DNA of 64,000 nucleotides, from positions 26,385-90,384 of the forward strand of contig CAKUYQ010000009.1 in NCBI GenBank assembly GCA_934717185.1, read 5' to 3'. The notes beneath the pieces were generated by a model. It did not search any database. It saw nothing but the letters and a program-made list of their open reading frames with translations, and was not told the origin of the DNA. This stretch comes from an uncultured Bacteroidales bacterium. GTDB lineage: Bacteria; Bacteroidota; Bacteroidia; Bacteroidales; UBA932. Below are positions 27,210 through 36,668 of the stretch, piece by piece; position 1 is the stretch's first letter, and each line of letters starts with the position of its first letter. The translations under genes were made by a program, and so were the position numbers.

Positions 27210-28928
27210 ATGGATTACAATATAACAAAACTAATTACAAGGGGTAAAAAGGTGCTCCTTACATTAACGGCTACAATTATGTTTACTAACTGTACACAAA
27301 ACAGAGAGACAGAGGTTACTAACTTCTTAAAAGGAATACAGGATTCGTTGCAGGTTCTTAGAACAAGGTCTGCACTTGCCCAATGGAACGGTAGCATTAC
27401 CGGAAAAGACGAGGACTTTGAGGAGGGTAATTTGGCAGACTTTGAGATGACAAAATACCTTAGCAACAAGGAGGTATTTACAAAACTAAAAGAGTATAAA
27501 GTCCTTGCAGACAACGGTGAGATTAAGGATGAGGTGCTAAAACGCCAATTGCAACTCATCTACAACAACTTTTTGGCAAATCAGGCAGATACGGCACTGC
27601 TTAACAAGATTATCACCAAAGTAACCGAGATAACAAAGATCTACGGCTCCTATAGGGCGGAATACAAAGGCAAAAAGCTAAATGACAATGAGGTTGAGGA
27701 GATTCTTAAAACATCTACAAACGAAAAGATGCTGCAGAATGTATGGGAATCCCACAAAGGGATTGGAGAGCTTGTAGAGAAAGATCTTATTGAGCTTGTC
27801 AAACTACGTAATCAGCTTGCGCAATCTTTGGGATTCAAGAATTTCCATTCTATGCAATTGAAACTTGTTGGAGGTCTTGATGCAGATGAAGTTACTGCAC
27901 TGTTAGACCAATTGGACAGCATGACAGCCAGATCTTTTGCAGAGCTTAAAGATACAATGGATATGGCTTTTGCAAAGAGATATAATGTTAAAAAAGAGGA
28001 GCTTATGCCTTGGCATTATCAAGGGAGATATTTTCAGGAAGCTCCTGAACTATACCCTGTTGAATTGGATAAGTACTATAAAGGAAAGAACTTGGAGGAG
28101 CTTACAACAGAGTTCTATAAGTCTATTGGTTTGGATATTACAAAAATAATGGCAACCAGTTCTTTATATCCGCAGGAGGGCAAGAACCAGCACGCTTTCT
28201 GTACAGATATAGATGGTAATGGTGATGTAAGAATTCTTTGCAACATAACAGATAATGAGCAGTGGATGGGAACAATGTTACATGAGTTCGGTCACGGAGT
28301 TTATGCTCTTGGGCACGACACATCCTCTAATCCATACGTTATAAGGGATGCTGCATCTCCTTTTACAACAGAGGCAATTGCAATGCTCTTTGGAAGGTTG
28401 TCCCGCAATGCGGCATGGATGCAGAAATCTCTTGGTATTTCAAATGTTGAGAAGGAGGCTATTGCAGAGAATTGCTTTAAATCGTCTCGTCTGCAGCAGA
28501 TTGTATTCAGTAGATGGGTACAGGTTGTTTACAGGTTTGAGCTGAGTATGTATGATAATCCGGACCAGGATCTTAACGCTCTTTGGTGGAATCTTGTAGA
28601 GAAATACCAGCTGCTTAAAAAGCCCGAAGGCAGGAATGCTCCTGATTATGCCTCCAAGATACATATAGCCCTTTATCCTTGCTATTACCAGTATTACCAG
28701 ATGGGTGAAATGTTTGCTTCACAGCTGCATAACTATATAGTCAACAATATTACCCATACAGAGAGTCCAATGGATGAGTGTTATGTTGGTAACAAAGAGA
28801 TTGGCAAATGGCTTAACGAGAAGGTATTCAAGCCGGGAATGCTGTATGAGTGGAATGATCTTATTGAAAAGGCTACGGGGGAGAGGCTTACGGCTAAGTA
28901 TTATGCTTCTCAGTTTAACCTGTATTAG
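27210..28928 (+). CDS. Zinc metallopeptidase lipoprotein, M2/M3-like
   Basis: 572 aa. Signal with lipobox MFTNC, so it should be an envelope lipoprotein. The mostly helical body carries HEFGH (in MLHEFGHGVYALGHD) with the downstream glutamate in FTTEAIAMLFGRL, the gluzincin pattern H-E-x-x-H...E of the ACE-like (M2) and oligopeptidase (M3) families. The sequence around the site is closer to M2-type bacterial peptidases. Likely removes dipeptides or trims peptides in the periplasm. It is monocistronic and convergent with the MBL gene; it appears to be core genome next to the accessory region. Confidence 0.8.
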   Translation: MDYNITKLITRGKKVLLTLTATIMFTNCTQNRETEVTNFLKGIQDSLQVLRTRSALAQWNGSITGKDEDFEEGNLADFEMTKYLSNKEVFTKLKEYKVLADNGEIKDEVLKRQLQLIYNNFLANQADTALLNKIITKVTEITKIYGSYRAEYKGKKLNDNEVEEILKTSTNEKMLQNVWESHKGIGELVEKDLIELVKLRNQLAQSLGFKNFHSMQLKLVGGLDADEVTALLDQLDSMTARSFAELKDTMDMAFAKRYNVKKEELMPWHYQGRYFQEAPELYPVELDKYYKGKNLEELTTEFYKSIGLDITKIMATSSLYPQEGKNQHAFCTDIDGNGDVRILCNITDNEQWMGTMLHEFGHGVYALGHDTSSNPYVIRDAASPFTTEAIAMLFGRLSRNAAWMQKSLGISNVEKEAIAENCFKSSRLQQIVFSRWVQVVYRFELSMYDNPDQDLNALWWNLVEKYQLLKKPEGRNAPDYASKIHIALYPCYYQYYQMGEMFASQLHNYIVNNITHTESPMDECYVGNKEIGKWLNEKVFKPGMLYEWNDLIEKATGERLTAKYYASQFNLY

Positions 28929-28965
28929 CCAATGCTAAAGCTAAAGCTTCATCCGGTACTATAAA

Positions 28966-29763
28966 CTAAAAAGTGTAGAGAAGAGAGGATTCTCTCCTTG
29001 GCAAAGTGGCCAAAGTGACATCGCTTCCAACCTTCACTCCTATCTGAGTAAGGGCGGAGGCGACTGTTTTGTAAGCTATATCGGGAGTATTGTTATTTTC
29101 ACTCAAATGACATAGAAAAATACTCTCTAAGTTATGATTATATATTCTTTTTATGGCGCTTGCACACTGCTCATTGCTCAGATGACCGCTTCCGTTTAAT
29201 ATACGATTCTTTAAAAGAGGTGAATATGAACCGTTAACAAGCATATCCAAATCGTAATTGGCCTCAATAATAAGCACACGTGCTCTCCTGCAGTAATCTA
29301 TTATCTCATCTGTAATAGCCCCGGTATCTGTTATAAAGACAAAAGGAACTCCGTAAAAATCAATATAATACCCAACTGTTTGCGTTGCATCATGAGGAAC
29401 CTCAAACGGAGTGAACTTTACCCCTTTATATACAGACTCCTCCCCTAACACTGTCTTTCGCACGCAACCCGAAAGTCTTGAACGGGTACAAAAATGAGTA
29501 TCCAAAGAACGATGTAACTTTTCTGTTGCATATACAGGAACATTAAACCTTTGGGCAACAATCCCAAGACTTTTGATATGGTCTATATGATCATGGGTAA
29601 CAAGAACAAACTCAATGTCATTAACGGAGAGGCCATGCTCCTGCATCCTCTTTTTAATAGTTCTTGGGCCTATACCCGCATCAATCAACAACCCTGTATG
29701 TTCATTGCCAATATAGTAGCAGTTGCCGTTACTACCACTGGAAAGGCTGAAAAAATTAACCAT
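28966..29763 (-). CDS. MBL-fold metallo-hydrolase, YycJ/WalJ-like
   Basis: 265 aa. Starts with the SLSSGSNGNCYYIG strand typical of YycJ-type proteins, then the zinc motif THDHIDH (~56-62), a further His (VPHDATQTVGY), the bridging Asp (FITDTG) and a late His (LCHLSE). Family members are nucleases or phosphodiesterases; a role in DNA or cell-wall homeostasis has been proposed. It lies 38 bp after the purine nucleoside phosphorylase stop and is probably co-transcribed with it. Confidence 0.85.
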   Translation of the reverse strand: MVNFFSLSSGSNGNCYYIGNEHTGLLIDAGIGPRTIKKRMQEHGLSVNDIEFVLVTHDHIDHIKSLGIVAQRFNVPVYATEKLHRSLDTHFCTRSRLSGCVRKTVLGEESVYKGVKFTPFEVPHDATQTVGYYIDFYGVPFVFITDTGAITDEIIDYCRRARVLIIEANYDLDMLVNGSYSPLLKNRILNGSGHLSNEQCASAIKRIYNHNLESIFLCHLSENNNTPDIAYKTVASALTQIGVKVGSDVTLATLPRRESSLLYTF

Positions 29764-29801
29764 CGTTCTTTAAATCAAATTAATTATCCCAACTACACAG
29801 G

Positions 29802-30629
29802 TTACAACCTTTGCAGAAGTGTGGTAAACAACAATCCCATCTTGTCTGCAGAAGCATTGGCCGCATCCACTACCTCATCCGGATCATTTACATAATCTGC
29901 CGCATAATCATCATGAGCCTCGTTGGTTATAACAGACATTCCAAATACGGTAATACCTGCATGCCTTGCCACTATCACCTCCGGGATCGTAGACATTCCA
30001 ACAGCATCTGCCCCTGCCGTTCTGTAAAACTTGTACTCCGCAGGAGTCTCGTAAGTAGGGCCTGTATTACCAAGATATACACCTTTATGCAGAATAATTC
30101 CTTTCTCTGCAGCAATCTCCTCCATCTTCTTTATTAGAGCAAGGTCGTATGGGCGTGTCATATCCACAAACCGTGGTCCTAACTCGTCTAAATTCTTACC
30201 TATAAGAGGGTTAGGGAACAGACTTATATGATCCTTTATAATCATCAGATCACCTATTTTATAATCAAAGTTCACACCACCTGCAGCATTGGAAACAAAC
30301 ATATACTCAGCACCCAAACGTTTCATTACCCTAACAGGAAATGTCACCTGCTCCATCTGATACCCCTCGTAATAATGGAAACGCCCCTGCATTGCACATA
30401 TAAACTTGCCGCCAAGCTCCCCGCAAATTAGATTGCCCTTGTGGCCTACAGCCGTAGATTTCACAAAATGAGGAATCGTAGTGTAAGGTATAACAACCGC
30501 ATTCTCAACAGAATCTGCCAATTTACCCAAACCGCTACCCAAAACTACCAAAGCAAAAGGCTTTCTGCCACCAAGCTTCTCCCTAATAAAAGAGGCCGCT
30601 TCATCTATTCTAACTAATCTTTCGTCCAT
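29802..30629 (-). CDS. Purine nucleoside phosphorylase (trimeric type)
   Basis: Start set at 30629 (MDERLVRIDEA) giving 275 aa; the longer frame from 30662 would translate the leader, including a repeated CTTCCCGACAA word. Motifs of the PNP/MTAP family: VVLGSGLGKLAD phosphate loop, MQGRFHYYEGY, SNAAGG, and MSTIPEVIVARHAGI with the purine-site region. Cleaves purine nucleosides with phosphate for salvage. It sits between the MBL gene and the amidohydrolase that handles adenosine-type substrates, suggesting a purine or methylthioadenosine salvage group. Confidence 0.92.
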   Translation of the reverse strand: MDERLVRIDEAASFIREKLGGRKPFALVVLGSGLGKLADSVENAVVIPYTTIPHFVKSTAVGHKGNLICGELGGKFICAMQGRFHYYEGYQMEQVTFPVRVMKRLGAEYMFVSNAAGGVNFDYKIGDLMIIKDHISLFPNPLIGKNLDELGPRFVDMTRPYDLALIKKMEEIAAEKGIILHKGVYLGNTGPTYETPAEYKFYRTAGADAVGMSTIPEVIVARHAGITVFGMSVITNEAHDDYAADYVNDPDEVVDAANASADKMGLLFTTLLQRL

Positions 30630-30645
30630 AAAAATATTTTTTTCT

Positions 30646-30684
30646 TCCCGACAAAACATCACATAAAAAGATTATTTGTCGGGA
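30646..30684. repeat. 10-bp inverted pair TCCCGACAAA / TTTGTCGGGA
   Basis: TCCCGACAAA (30646-30655) and TTTGTCGGGA (30675-30684) are exact inverted copies with a 19-nt spacer, in the gap between the amidohydrolase and PNP genes. It could form a hairpin in the mRNA. Both arms belong to the repeated-word family found across the window. Confidence 0.6.
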
Positions 30685-30690
30685 TACTAA

Positions 30691-31977
30691 TTATAATAAT
30701 CTTCTAAAAACCCTGTTTACATTCTCGTAAATCTCCCTCTCCCCTTCAACTTTTCTGCCATTCATTACAACCTTGCCATTGCATATAACAGTATCTATAC
30801 ATGATGAATTTGCGGAATAGATTAGGTTTGCAAGGAAATTAATATTTGGAATAAAAGCATAATTGTCTACATCAACCAAACAGAGATCTGCCGCATATCC
30901 CGGAGCAATAACGCCGGTATTAAGTCTTAACGCCTTGGCTCCGTTTACAGTAGCACAATCCATTAATTCATTAAGAGGCATTGCCTTAGGGTCCTTTCTC
31001 CATGCCTTTTGCAGAAGCGCAGATGTCTTCATAGACTCCAACATATCCAAATTGTTTGATGATGCCGCCCCATCTGTACCAATACAAACTGTAACACCGG
31101 CATCTTTCATCTCCTGATACTTGAACTTGTAACCGCTTGCGAGTTTAAGATTTGAATTAATGTTGTGGACAGCCTTTACATTATGCTTTGCCATTATCTC
31201 TATGTCTTGAGGAGAGAGCCATACACAATGAGCTGCAAGAACCTCAGGCCCGAGAACGCCAAGGCTCTCCAAATAGGCCGTTGGGGTCATGCCATACTGT
31301 GCCAAGCAGTCTTCGTACTCCTTTTGAGTCTCCGCAAGATGTATATGCAAAAGCAGGTTGTGTTCTCTTGCAAAATTAGAAGCCCATTTAATTGTTTCTG
31401 CGTCAACAGTATATATAGCGTGAACAGAGATTGCGAATCTGTCTGTTTTTTTTTCGGATGCAAAAAGCTCATATTTTTCAATACAATCCCTTTTCTGTTT
31501 TTCGGCAAGCTTTTTATCAAAGTGATTAAGAAAAATATGTGAATGTACCCCTCTAAGCCCCATCTCTTCAACTGCCTTTTTTGCAACATCTATCCTCCAA
31601 TACTGATCATTAAAGGTTGTTGTTCCGCTCTTTAGCATCTCAACACAGGCTAATTTTGTCCCCCAATAGATAAGTTCGTCATCTAACCTTGTCTCAACCT
31701 TCCATATGGCATCTATCCAGGTCTGCAGCATCTCATCTTCGCAAAGCCCCCTCATAAGTGTCATTGCGGAATGTGTATGCATGTTTACAAACCCGGGAAT
31801 CACATATTTCCCGGCAGCCTCTATGACCTGCGGTTGCATAACCATTATGTTGTTACGCCACTCCTCACATCCATCTCCGCACACCTTTATTGTATCTATT
31901 AACCCATCATTGATGAAAATATCACATCTCTTGTCGTCAAGAACTGCGTCTTTAATCAAAATCCTGCTATTCTTCAT
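30691..31977 (-). CDS. Amidohydrolase, MtaD/SsnA-type deaminase
   Basis: 428 aa TIM-barrel metal-dependent hydrolase. Metal ligands seen: NMHTHSAMTLMRG (HxH), HIHLAET, AAHCVWLS, and the catalytic Asp in GTDGAASSNNLDM. This is the methylthioadenosine/S-adenosylhomocysteine deaminase subgroup by motif form. An exact -7 box for it lies at 32003-32010 on the minus strand (TATCTTTG). The PNP and MBL genes follow on the same strand. Confidence 0.88.
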   Translation of the reverse strand: MKNSRILIKDAVLDDKRCDIFINDGLIDTIKVCGDGCEEWRNNIMVMQPQVIEAAGKYVIPGFVNMHTHSAMTLMRGLCEDEMLQTWIDAIWKVETRLDDELIYWGTKLACVEMLKSGTTTFNDQYWRIDVAKKAVEEMGLRGVHSHIFLNHFDKKLAEKQKRDCIEKYELFASEKKTDRFAISVHAIYTVDAETIKWASNFAREHNLLLHIHLAETQKEYEDCLAQYGMTPTAYLESLGVLGPEVLAAHCVWLSPQDIEIMAKHNVKAVHNINSNLKLASGYKFKYQEMKDAGVTVCIGTDGAASSNNLDMLESMKTSALLQKAWRKDPKAMPLNELMDCATVNGAKALRLNTGVIAPGYAADLCLVDVDNYAFIPNINFLANLIYSANSSCIDTVICNGKVVMNGRKVEGEREIYENVNRVFRRLL

Positions 31978-32272
31978 ATCCTACCTTTTTTATAAAATTT
32001 AACAAAGATAGCAAACTGTTTTAACAGTTAGAAGATGTTTGTGGATATAATTATCAAAACATTCCATTTTCACTCGTTGTAGTGTCTGATTTACAATTGT
32101 TAAATATTGACTTCAAAAATTTTCAACCGGCCTGTTTTGCTACATTTCATTTTAGCAAACTATAATCAAAACCAATATTTTTTGAAATAAAGTTAATTAA
32201 ATATAATATTTAGCCGCCATTTTATTATATTTGTGACCGATTTTAACAAAGAAGAAAAAACACATTAATAAT
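31978..32272. other. Divergent promoter region
   Basis: AT-rich gap between divergent genes. It carries TATCTTTG on the minus strand (32003-32010) toward the amidohydrolase and TATATTTG on the plus strand (32226-32233) toward the acyl-CoA ligase. Clear -33 boxes were not found for either. Confidence 0.5.
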
Positions 32273-34330
32273 ATGATGACAAAAGAACTCTTTAACCCCA
32301 AGAGCATTGTAGTGGTTGGTGGATCCAACGACACCACAAAGCCGGGAGGTAATGCCCTTAAAAATCTATTAGACACCGGTTATAAAGGGGCTCTTTATGT
32401 AGTTAATCCAAAAAATGACAACATATTGGGGCAGAAGACTTTCAAAAGCGTAGAGGATCTTCCGCAGGTAGATTGCGCGATTTTGGCCATTCCCGCAAAG
32501 TTATGTCCCGGGACTGTTAAGGTATTGTGCGAACAGAAAGGCTGTAAAGCCGTCATTATCTTTTCTGCAGGATTCCATGAGGATGGTCCGGAGGGGGCAG
32601 AATACGAAAGGCAGTTAGTGGAGATCGTTAATAAAAACGGGGCTTCGCTTATCGGTCCAAACTGTATTGGAGTAGCAACGCCACACTATGCAGGGGTCTT
32701 TACCCACCCAACCGAGAACTTCTCGCCGGATGGAATAGATATTATATCCGGCTCCGGAGCAACGGTTGTGTTTATAATGGAGGCGGCCGTTCAGGCCGGA
32801 ATCAAGTTTGCGCATGTATTCTCTGTAGGAAACAGTGCGCAGATTGGTGTTGAAGATGTACTTGCATATTTGGATGAACATTATGAACCGGGAGTAAGCT
32901 CCCCTGTAAAATTGCTATATATAGAGAGCATAAACAACCCTCAGAAATTGCTCAAGCATGCAAGGTCGCTTGTTAGCAAAGGAGCAAGAATCGCAGCAAT
33001 AAAAGCAGGCTGGAGCGAGGCAGGCAGCAGAGCAGCATCGTCTCATACAGGAGCGTTGGCATCTCCTGACAAGGCAGTTACAGATCTTTTCAAAAAAGCC
33101 GGCATAATAAGAGTATACAGCAGAAACGAGCTTATAACAATGGGCGCGGTGCTGTCATATCCAAAGGCAAAAGGGAAGAGAATAGCCATTGTAACACATG
33201 CAGGAGGCCCTGCCGTAATGCTTACAGATACACTTAACAGTAATGGCATAGAGATTCCAAGATTTGAAGGAGATGCAGCAAAAGAACTGTTATCCAAACT
33301 GTTTGCAGGTTCAAGCGTAAATAACCCTATAGATTTTCTTTCAACAGGAACAGCGGAGCAGCTTGGGTACATAATAGATGCTTGTGAAAACGATTTTGAT
33401 GTAGATGCCGTAGCTGTCATCTTTGGAAGCCCGGGACTTACAGATGTATCCGATGTTTACGATCTTCTGCTTAAAAAGATAAGAGGTTGCAAAAAACCTA
33501 TATACCCTATACTTCCATCTGTGGTAAATGCTGCAGATGCAATAAAAAAATTCCAGAAAGCCGGAGGTATCTCATTCCCCGATGAAGTTGCATTTGGGAA
33601 AGCGTTTGTAAAATCATTGCAAACTAAAGAACCTGAGATGCACATAGAACTCCCTGCTGTAGACAAAACTCTTATACGAGAGGTTATTGAGAGTGCATCT
33701 GACGGATACATAACACCTTTACAGGTACAGCAGCTTTTAGATGCATCGGGCATAAACAGAGTAAAAGAGGTAGTGGTTTCGGATGTAGAATCTGCATTGG
33801 AGGAGGTTAGAGAGATTGGATACCCTGTTGTAATGAAAGTTGTAGGTCCTGTTCACAAGACAGATGTTGGCGGTGTTGCCCTTAATGTATCTGACGATAA
33901 CACATTAAAGATGGAATTCCGCAGAATGATTCAGATACCGGATACAACCGGAATCCTCATACAACCAATGATTACAGGTACCGAGGTATTCATTGGCGCA
34001 AAACGTGAGGAGAAGTTTGGAACAACAGTAATGTGCGGTTTGGGAGGTATCTACATTGAGGCGCTTAAAGATATAAATTCTGCACTATCCCCTGTTTCCC
34101 GTAGAGATGCAGATGATATGATAAAGAATCTTAAAGCATACAAGATTATAAAAGGAATCCGCGGAATGGAGGGGGTAAATGAGACAGTCTTCAACGAGAT
34201 GATCAGAAGAGTATCTGCACTGTGCGAAGTTGCGCCGGAGATAATTGAGATGGATCTCAATCCGCTGCTTGGAAACAGCAAGACTGTTACCGCAGTTGAT
34301 GCCAGAATAAGAATCAAAAAGGATAAGTAG
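32273..34330 (+). CDS. Acetate/acyl-CoA ligase (ADP-forming), fused subunits
   Basis: 685 aa, alpha and beta parts in one chain. N-terminal CoA-binding domain (KSIVVVGGSN), ligase-CoA domain with the phosphohistidine region (SHTGALASPD, ~255-264), then an ATP-grasp domain (~480-685; YPVVMKVVGPVHKTDVGG, IQPMITGTEVFIGAKR). Converts acyl-CoA + ADP + Pi to acid + ATP. Next to a 2-oxoacid:ferredoxin oxidoreductase this makes ATP from 2-oxoacids derived from amino acids or pyruvate. A start one codon later (32276) is equally possible. Confidence 0.93.
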   Translation: MMTKELFNPKSIVVVGGSNDTTKPGGNALKNLLDTGYKGALYVVNPKNDNILGQKTFKSVEDLPQVDCAILAIPAKLCPGTVKVLCEQKGCKAVIIFSAGFHEDGPEGAEYERQLVEIVNKNGASLIGPNCIGVATPHYAGVFTHPTENFSPDGIDIISGSGATVVFIMEAAVQAGIKFAHVFSVGNSAQIGVEDVLAYLDEHYEPGVSSPVKLLYIESINNPQKLLKHARSLVSKGARIAAIKAGWSEAGSRAASSHTGALASPDKAVTDLFKKAGIIRVYSRNELITMGAVLSYPKAKGKRIAIVTHAGGPAVMLTDTLNSNGIEIPRFEGDAAKELLSKLFAGSSVNNPIDFLSTGTAEQLGYIIDACENDFDVDAVAVIFGSPGLTDVSDVYDLLLKKIRGCKKPIYPILPSVVNAADAIKKFQKAGGISFPDEVAFGKAFVKSLQTKEPEMHIELPAVDKTLIREVIESASDGYITPLQVQQLLDASGINRVKEVVVSDVESALEEVREIGYPVVMKVVGPVHKTDVGGVALNVSDDNTLKMEFRRMIQIPDTTGILIQPMITGTEVFIGAKREEKFGTTVMCGLGGIYIEALKDINSALSPVSRRDADDMIKNLKAYKIIKGIRGMEGVNETVFNEMIRRVSALCEVAPEIIEMDLNPLLGNSKTVTAVDARIRIKKDK

Positions 34331-34336
34331 TACCTA

Positions 34337-34501
34337 ATGAAGCAATTTTTTAATAGATTTATAGAGAAATTTAAAGAGTTGTCTCCTACTGTACAGGGGT
34401 TTATTATAATAGGTATACTACTTGTTATAGGAATAATAATACGTTGGAATTATATCATAGAACAGGTCAAGAATTCCATAGACTTTTTGAACGGAAAATA
34501 G
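34337..34501 (+). CDS. 54-aa single-TM protein
   Basis: ATG at 34337, stop 34499-34501. An amphipathic basic N-terminus (FFNRFIEKFKEL), one strong TM helix (FIIIGILLVIGIIIRW) and a polar tail. It sits six bases after the acyl-CoA ligase gene and 45 bp before the ferredoxin subunit, on the same strand. Family not recognised. Confidence 0.55.
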   Translation: MKQFFNRFIEKFKELSPTVQGFIIIGILLVIGIIIRWNYIIEQVKNSIDFLNGK

Positions 34502-34546
34502 AAATTATTGAAAACAATATAAAATAACATTAAAAACATTAAAAAT

Positions 34547-34768
34547 ATGGCAGTAAAAGGAGCTATAGTTGTTGATACCGAAAAATGTAAAGGTTGCGGT
34601 GTCTGCATAGAAAATTGCCCTACCAACACAATCGCTTTGGCAAGAGAGGTTAACGGAAAAGGCTACAATTATGCCTATATGGCTAATCCCGACAATTGTA
34701 CAGGGTGTACAAGCTGTGCTACAGTTTGCCCCGATGCAGTAATAACAGTTTACAGAGTTAAGATATAA
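34547..34768 (+). CDS. korD: 2-oxoacid:ferredoxin oxidoreductase, ferredoxin-like delta subunit
   Basis: 73 aa with two 4Fe-4S motifs: CKGCGVCIENCP and CTGCTSCATVCP. It passes electrons from the TPP enzyme to ferredoxin. First of four subunits in order delta-alpha-beta-gamma, each separated by under 30 bp. The symbol follows the 2-oxoglutarate enzyme; the vor (branched-chain) version is equally possible. Confidence 0.85.
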   Translation: MAVKGAIVVDTEKCKGCGVCIENCPTNTIALAREVNGKGYNYAYMANPDNCTGCTSCATVCPDAVITVYRVKI

Positions 34769-34780
34769 AAAACTAATGAT

Positions 34781-35860
34781 ATGGCTGAAAAAATTTTGAT
34801 CAAAGGAAATGAAGCTGTTGCATACGGCGCAATCAGATATGGTTGCGACGGCTACTTCGGCTACCCTATCACACCTCAGTCTGAGGTTATGGAAACATTA
34901 ATGAAGGAGAAACCTTGGGAGACCACAGGAATGGTTGTCCTTCAGGCCGAAAGTGAGACAGCCTCTATTAATATGCTTTACGGAGGCGCATGTACAGGCA
35001 AGAAGGTTATGACATCATCCAGCAGCCCCGGAATAAGCCTTATGGCAGAGGGCATAAGCTATCTTGCAGGTGCAGAACTTCCATGCCTTATAGTAGATGT
35101 AATGAGAGGTGGTCCCGGTCTTGGAACCATCCAACCAAGCCAGTCCGACTATTTCCAGTGCGTTAAAGGCGGCGGACACGGAGACTACAAGGTAATAGTA
35201 CTTGCCCCTGCTTCGGCTCAAGATATGTATGACTTTGTTGATACAGCATTTGAACTTGCCTTCAAATACAGGACCCCTGTCATTATCCTTTCCGACGGTG
35301 TTATAGGCCAGATGATGGAGAAGGTTGAATTAAGAGACCCTAAACCAAGATGGACAGCAGAGGAGATAGAGAAGATAAGCGGAGACTGGAATACAAGCGG
35401 AAAGAAACCAAACAGAAAGTATCACCTTATTACATCACTTGCTCTTGAGGCCCCTGTTCAGGAGGCTCACAACATCCATCTCCAGAAGAAATACAAAGAG
35501 ATAGAGGAGAAAGAGGCAAGATGGTCTACCTACAAGGCAGAAGATGCAGAGCATCTTATTGTAGCATACGGAAGTATGTCTCGTTTGGCCGAAAACGTTG
35601 TGGATATTGCAAGAGAAAACGGAATCAAAGCCGGTTTGCTTCGTCCTATCACATTGTTCCCATTCCCTGCAAAACCAATAGAAGAGCTTGTTCCTCAACT
35701 TAAATCTATAATGTCTGTAGAGCTTAGTGCAGGCCAGATGATAGAGGATATAAAACTTACAGTCAACGGTAAGGTTCCGGTTAATTTCTATGGAAGAATG
35801 GGCGGAAGCGTTCCTTCACCTGAGGAGATTTACGAAGCTTTTGAAAAGTCTATCCGCTAA
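34781..35860 (+). CDS. korA: 2-oxoacid:ferredoxin oxidoreductase, alpha subunit
   Basis: 359 aa. Pyrimidine-binding domain (EAVAYGAIRYGCDGYFGYPITPQSEV; AESETASINMLYGGACTGKKVMTSSSSPGISLM) plus a C-terminal transketolase-like domain (IVAYGSMSRLAENVV). With the beta subunit it forms the TPP site that oxidatively decarboxylates a 2-oxoacid to acyl-CoA with reduced ferredoxin. Substrate (2-oxoglutarate or 2-oxoisovalerate) cannot be told by eye. Confidence 0.9.
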   Translation: MAEKILIKGNEAVAYGAIRYGCDGYFGYPITPQSEVMETLMKEKPWETTGMVVLQAESETASINMLYGGACTGKKVMTSSSSPGISLMAEGISYLAGAELPCLIVDVMRGGPGLGTIQPSQSDYFQCVKGGGHGDYKVIVLAPASAQDMYDFVDTAFELAFKYRTPVIILSDGVIGQMMEKVELRDPKPRWTAEEIEKISGDWNTSGKKPNRKYHLITSLALEAPVQEAHNIHLQKKYKEIEEKEARWSTYKAEDAEHLIVAYGSMSRLAENVVDIARENGIKAGLLRPITLFPFPAKPIEELVPQLKSIMSVELSAGQMIEDIKLTVNGKVPVNFYGRMGGSVPSPEEIYEAFEKSIR

Positions 35861-35879
35861 CAGATTAAATTGAAGAATT

Positions 35880-36641
35880 ATGGATATAAAAGATATAATT
35901 AAACCAGAAAACGTAGTCTACTCCAAGACTCCTATCCTTACAGACAACATTCTGCACTACTGTCCGGGCTGTACCCATGGTGTAGTTCACAAGATCATAG
36001 CAGAGGTTATAGATGAAATGGGCATTCAGGACAAGACAATAGGTATCTCTCCTGTAGGTTGTTCTGTTTTCGCATACAACTATTTGAACATAGACTGGGA
36101 GCAGGCGGCTCACGGAAGAGCTCCTGCATTGGCAACAGCAACAAAAAGGCTTAACCCTGACAGATATGTGTTTACCTATCAAGGCGACGGTGACCTTGCT
36201 TCAATAGGTGCTGCAGAGGTTATCCACGCCTGCAACAGAGGTGAGAACATAGTTATTGTCTTCATTAACAATGCCATCTACGGTATGACCGGTGGCCAGA
36301 TGGCTCCTACCACACTACTTGGACAGGTTACTGCTACCACTCCATACGGAAGAAGAGCAGACCTTAACGGTTATCCGTTAAAGATTACAGAACTTCTTGC
36401 TCAGTTGGAGGGAACATGCTATGTTACCAGACAGTCTGCACAGACCCCCGGTGCTGTAAGAAAGACCAAAAAGGCTATAAGAAAAGCATTTGAGAACTCT
36501 ATGATGAATAAGGGTACCTCTTTTGTAGAGGTTGTGGGAACCTGTAATTCAGGTTGGAAAATGTCTCCTGTAAAAGCCAACAAATGGATGGAGGAGAACA
36601 TGTTCCCATTCTATCCTCTTGGAGATCTTAAAGACAGGTAA
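35880..36641 (+). CDS. korB: 2-oxoacid:ferredoxin oxidoreductase, beta subunit
   Basis: 253 aa. TPP-binding motif GDGDLASIGAAEVIHACNRG...VFINN with the conserved GDGD and terminal N; an early CPGC motif (HYCPGCTHGVVHK). Family-typical length. Lies between the alpha and gamma genes of the same operon. Confidence 0.92.
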   Translation: MDIKDIIKPENVVYSKTPILTDNILHYCPGCTHGVVHKIIAEVIDEMGIQDKTIGISPVGCSVFAYNYLNIDWEQAAHGRAPALATATKRLNPDRYVFTYQGDGDLASIGAAEVIHACNRGENIVIVFINNAIYGMTGGQMAPTTLLGQVTATTPYGRRADLNGYPLKITELLAQLEGTCYVTRQSAQTPGAVRKTKKAIRKAFENSMMNKGTSFVEVVGTCNSGWKMSPVKANKWMEENMFPFYPLGDLKDR

Positions 36642-36668
36642 TATATTGAAAATTATAAAAAGTTAAAT

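Noticed and set aside
30630..30662. Upstream ATG for the purine nucleoside phosphorylase
   Set aside because: The 11 extra residues come from the leader containing the repeated word and are not expected in the family.
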